This document shows, piece by piece, positions 62,592-64,000 of a DNA stretch of 64,000 nt. The stretch spans positions 81,643-145,642 of the forward strand of contig JAIVLN010000007.1 of the NCBI GenBank assembly GCA_020524245.1, read 5' to 3'. The first letter of the stretch is position 1; each line of letters opens with the position of its first letter. This stretch comes from Rossellomorea aquimaris. GTDB taxonomy: Bacteria; Bacillota; Bacilli; Bacillales; Fictibacillaceae. A program made the position numbers and the translations under genes. Below the pieces are notes generated by a model. That model did not search any database. It saw only the letters and a program-made list of their open reading frames with translations, and was not told the DNA's origin.

Positions 62592-62612
62592 TTTACTGAA
62601 ATTAAAAACGCA

Positions 62613-62797
62613 TTCTTAAAATACAAGAAAGATGGTATAATCGACATATACCATCTTTTCTTTTTTACTTTTTGTGCGACAATAAAGTCTGCAGGTTATC
62701 ATTAAATTTTAGAGCCCTCCGGGTTCAGTTTTCCTTGAGACACTCTTTAACTTTGAGTGTGTACTAGGTTATTAAACTGATCCTGGGGGGCTTTTTT
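62613..62797 (+). ncRNA. Repeated attenuator-like leader, copy 7 (with promoter)
   Basis: Promoter TTCTTA (62613-62618), 17 nt, TATAAT (62636-62641), inside a palindrome GATGGTATA / TATACCATC (62631-62655). Hairpin 1 (62675-62693) is TGC-GAC / GTC-T-GCA with T as the bulge. The terminator hairpin pairs 62713-62731 with 62774-62792 (18 of 19), with T's to 62797. The alternative fold is GAGCCC / GGGTTC at 62712-62726. Confidence 0.8.
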
Positions 62798-62866
62798 ACG
62801 TTCTAGGAGGTGATGTACAGAGCTAATATGCTTCATTGTTTAAAAACAATTGAAAGGGTGTTTTAA

Positions 62867-63982
62867 TTGGAACAGTATAAGTTTAAAGCCAGAACGTTGG
62901 AGCGGTTATTTCAAAGGAAAATATTGAAGAACAAACGCTTCCAAACTGTGAAAGGTAAGATTAATTATGTACTGGAGTACGACTCAAAGCGAGTGGTGTT
63001 TCAAACTGAGAATAAAGAGTCTTTGTTAATGATTTCGCGCAGCAAGCTAAGACAGGCCATAAGCTATATCTACTTCAAACGAACAGCTGTCAGGAAAGAG
63101 ATGGAGCAGTTCTCAAAGTATTCATCCGCTCTGTTCGGTATCTTATTCAAGATTTTTGAGAAGATCTGCAAGGTACAGACCTTAAAAAGTGGATTATTAA
63201 GGCTTACGTTGAAGGGGACCCGGTTTTTCTTTTCGGGCTTGTGTAGAGCCCCAAAAGATATGGAGATGGTGCGAAAAGAAGGTGGACAATTTGTATTGCT
63301 GTCCTATTTTAATCTTCGTAAGCAACCATCAGAACGTTGGTTGAACCAATTAAGCGGGTTACATTGTTTAGTTGATTCAGGTGCTTACTCATTCTTCAAA
63401 CAGAAGTTAAAGTCAAAGAAACATGAACAATTAACAATGTTTGATGAAAGTAAACAGGTCTTGGAGTCGTATGCTGCTTTTATTAATGAACACAAACATC
63501 GAACAGAGATAGTAGGCTTTATTAATCTTGATGTCGTTGGGGATCCACAAAAGACAAAAGAGAACTACCGCTACTTACTCGAGCACACTCAAGCAAACAT
63601 CATACCTGTTTGGCAGGTAAGTGATACTTATGATGAGCTGGAGAATTTGGTTAATAGGGATCCTAACTTACTTTGTATTGGTGGATTAGTTCCGCTTCTG
63701 CAAAGTAACCAAAAATCAGTAGTACAAGAGATCCTTCAAAAGGTGTTTTCCATCTGTAAGAATACTCCTGTTCACGGATTGGGCATTGCGAACGAGTTGA
63801 TAACGAAGTTTCCTTTCCACTCTGTTGATTCTATTGCGTGGTTAAGTGCAAGGAAAGACGGTTCCAGAAAGGTTTATGCGGAATCTGCAAAGAGAGAGAA
63901 TGCGCCAAGCGACTGGTCTACCACAGACATCCTACAGGACAATATCAGGTACCTTTCGACTTTAGAGTACAGTTATGTCTAA
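62867..63982 (+). CDS. DpdA/TGT-like DNA transglycosylase candidate
   Basis: 371 aa from a TTG after TTGAAAGGGTG. LVDSGAYSFFK, NLDVVGDPQKTKENY, IIPVWQVSD, IGGLVPLL and HGLGIANELITKFPFHSVDSIAW match the pattern of DpdA-type tRNA-guanine transglycosylase relatives that insert 7-deazaguanines into DNA. The first about 120 residues are an extra basic domain. With PP-loop proteins on the same element it may build a DNA base modification. Stop at 63980-63982. Confidence 0.7.
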   Translation: MEQYKFKARTLERLFQRKILKNKRFQTVKGKINYVLEYDSKRVVFQTENKESLLMISRSKLRQAISYIYFKRTAVRKEMEQFSKYSSALFGILFKIFEKICKVQTLKSGLLRLTLKGTRFFFSGLCRAPKDMEMVRKEGGQFVLLSYFNLRKQPSERWLNQLSGLHCLVDSGAYSFFKQKLKSKKHEQLTMFDESKQVLESYAAFINEHKHRTEIVGFINLDVVGDPQKTKENYRYLLEHTQANIIPVWQVSDTYDELENLVNRDPNLLCIGGLVPLLQSNQKSVVQEILQKVFSICKNTPVHGLGIANELITKFPFHSVDSIAWLSARKDGSRKVYAESAKRENAPSDWSTTDILQDNIRYLSTLEYSYV

Positions 63983-64000
63983 ATACTACAAAACAATCTA

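Noticed and set aside
2797..62797. The seven repeated leaders as CRISPR repeats or transposon ends
   Set aside because: They are scattered single copies, each next to a promoter and gene start, with diverged sequence but conserved pairing. No spacers, target duplications or transposase are seen.

Overview
The window looks like part of a large conjugative (or phage-like) plasmid of a Bacillaceae host. The DNA is AT-rich. Ribosome binding sites are strong (AAGGAGG type) and TTG/GTG starts are common. There are sigma-A style promoters, Bacillus-type LexA boxes, and homologues of AbrB, Spo0E phosphatase, FbpA, YolD and DUF4257. No rRNA, tRNA, capsid/tail genes or insertion sequences were seen. 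A relaxase, coupling protein and replication initiator are not in the window, so 'plasmid' is an inference.

Layout: 0-2.0 kb holds the tail of a secreted nuclease, a nuclease-like protein and two lipoproteins. 2.4-9.6 kb holds small genes, a DndC-like PP-loop protein and a DUF4062/TIR-like gene. 9.6-16 kb is one long operon (radC, ssb, a DNA methylase, an LPD1-type metallopeptidase) in which most genes are preceded by a terminator-like hairpin. 18-26 kb holds an ArdC-like antirestriction protein and an SNF2-like helicase split by a 2.6-kb group II intron at its DEVH motif. 26.5-36.5 kb holds membrane and small proteins, an orphan response regulator, two DUF2325 proteins and topoisomerase III. 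36.5-41 kb is mostly on the minus strand: a second LuxR-type regulator, AbrB, membrane proteins and a tyrosine recombinase, with an SOS-controlled yolD among them. 41-56 kb holds many small zinc or membrane proteins, a lipoprotein nuclease, VbhA-like and Spo0E-like proteins. 56-64 kb holds a PAPS-reductase-like protein, a C5 cytosine methyltransferase, small helical proteins and a DpdA/TGT-like transglycosylase.

The most striking feature is a family of seven co-oriented leader elements (about 110 nt each), near 2.9, 9.7, 18.0, 50.8, 51.7, 56.7 and 62.7 kb. Each lies downstream of a sigma-A-like promoter. Each has a first hairpin with compensatory base changes and a conserved one-base bulge, then a long terminator hairpin whose 5' arm can instead fold on itself. 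They head the operons carrying the antirestriction, SSB/RadC, helicase, PAPS-reductase and DpdA-like genes. A second leader family with alternating G-rich and C-rich arms precedes the DndC-like, helicase and C5-methyltransferase genes. Together with many simple leader and intergenic terminators, this suggests that the element controls its genes by conditional termination/antitermination. The regulon content resembles the early-expressed leading region of conjugative plasmids.
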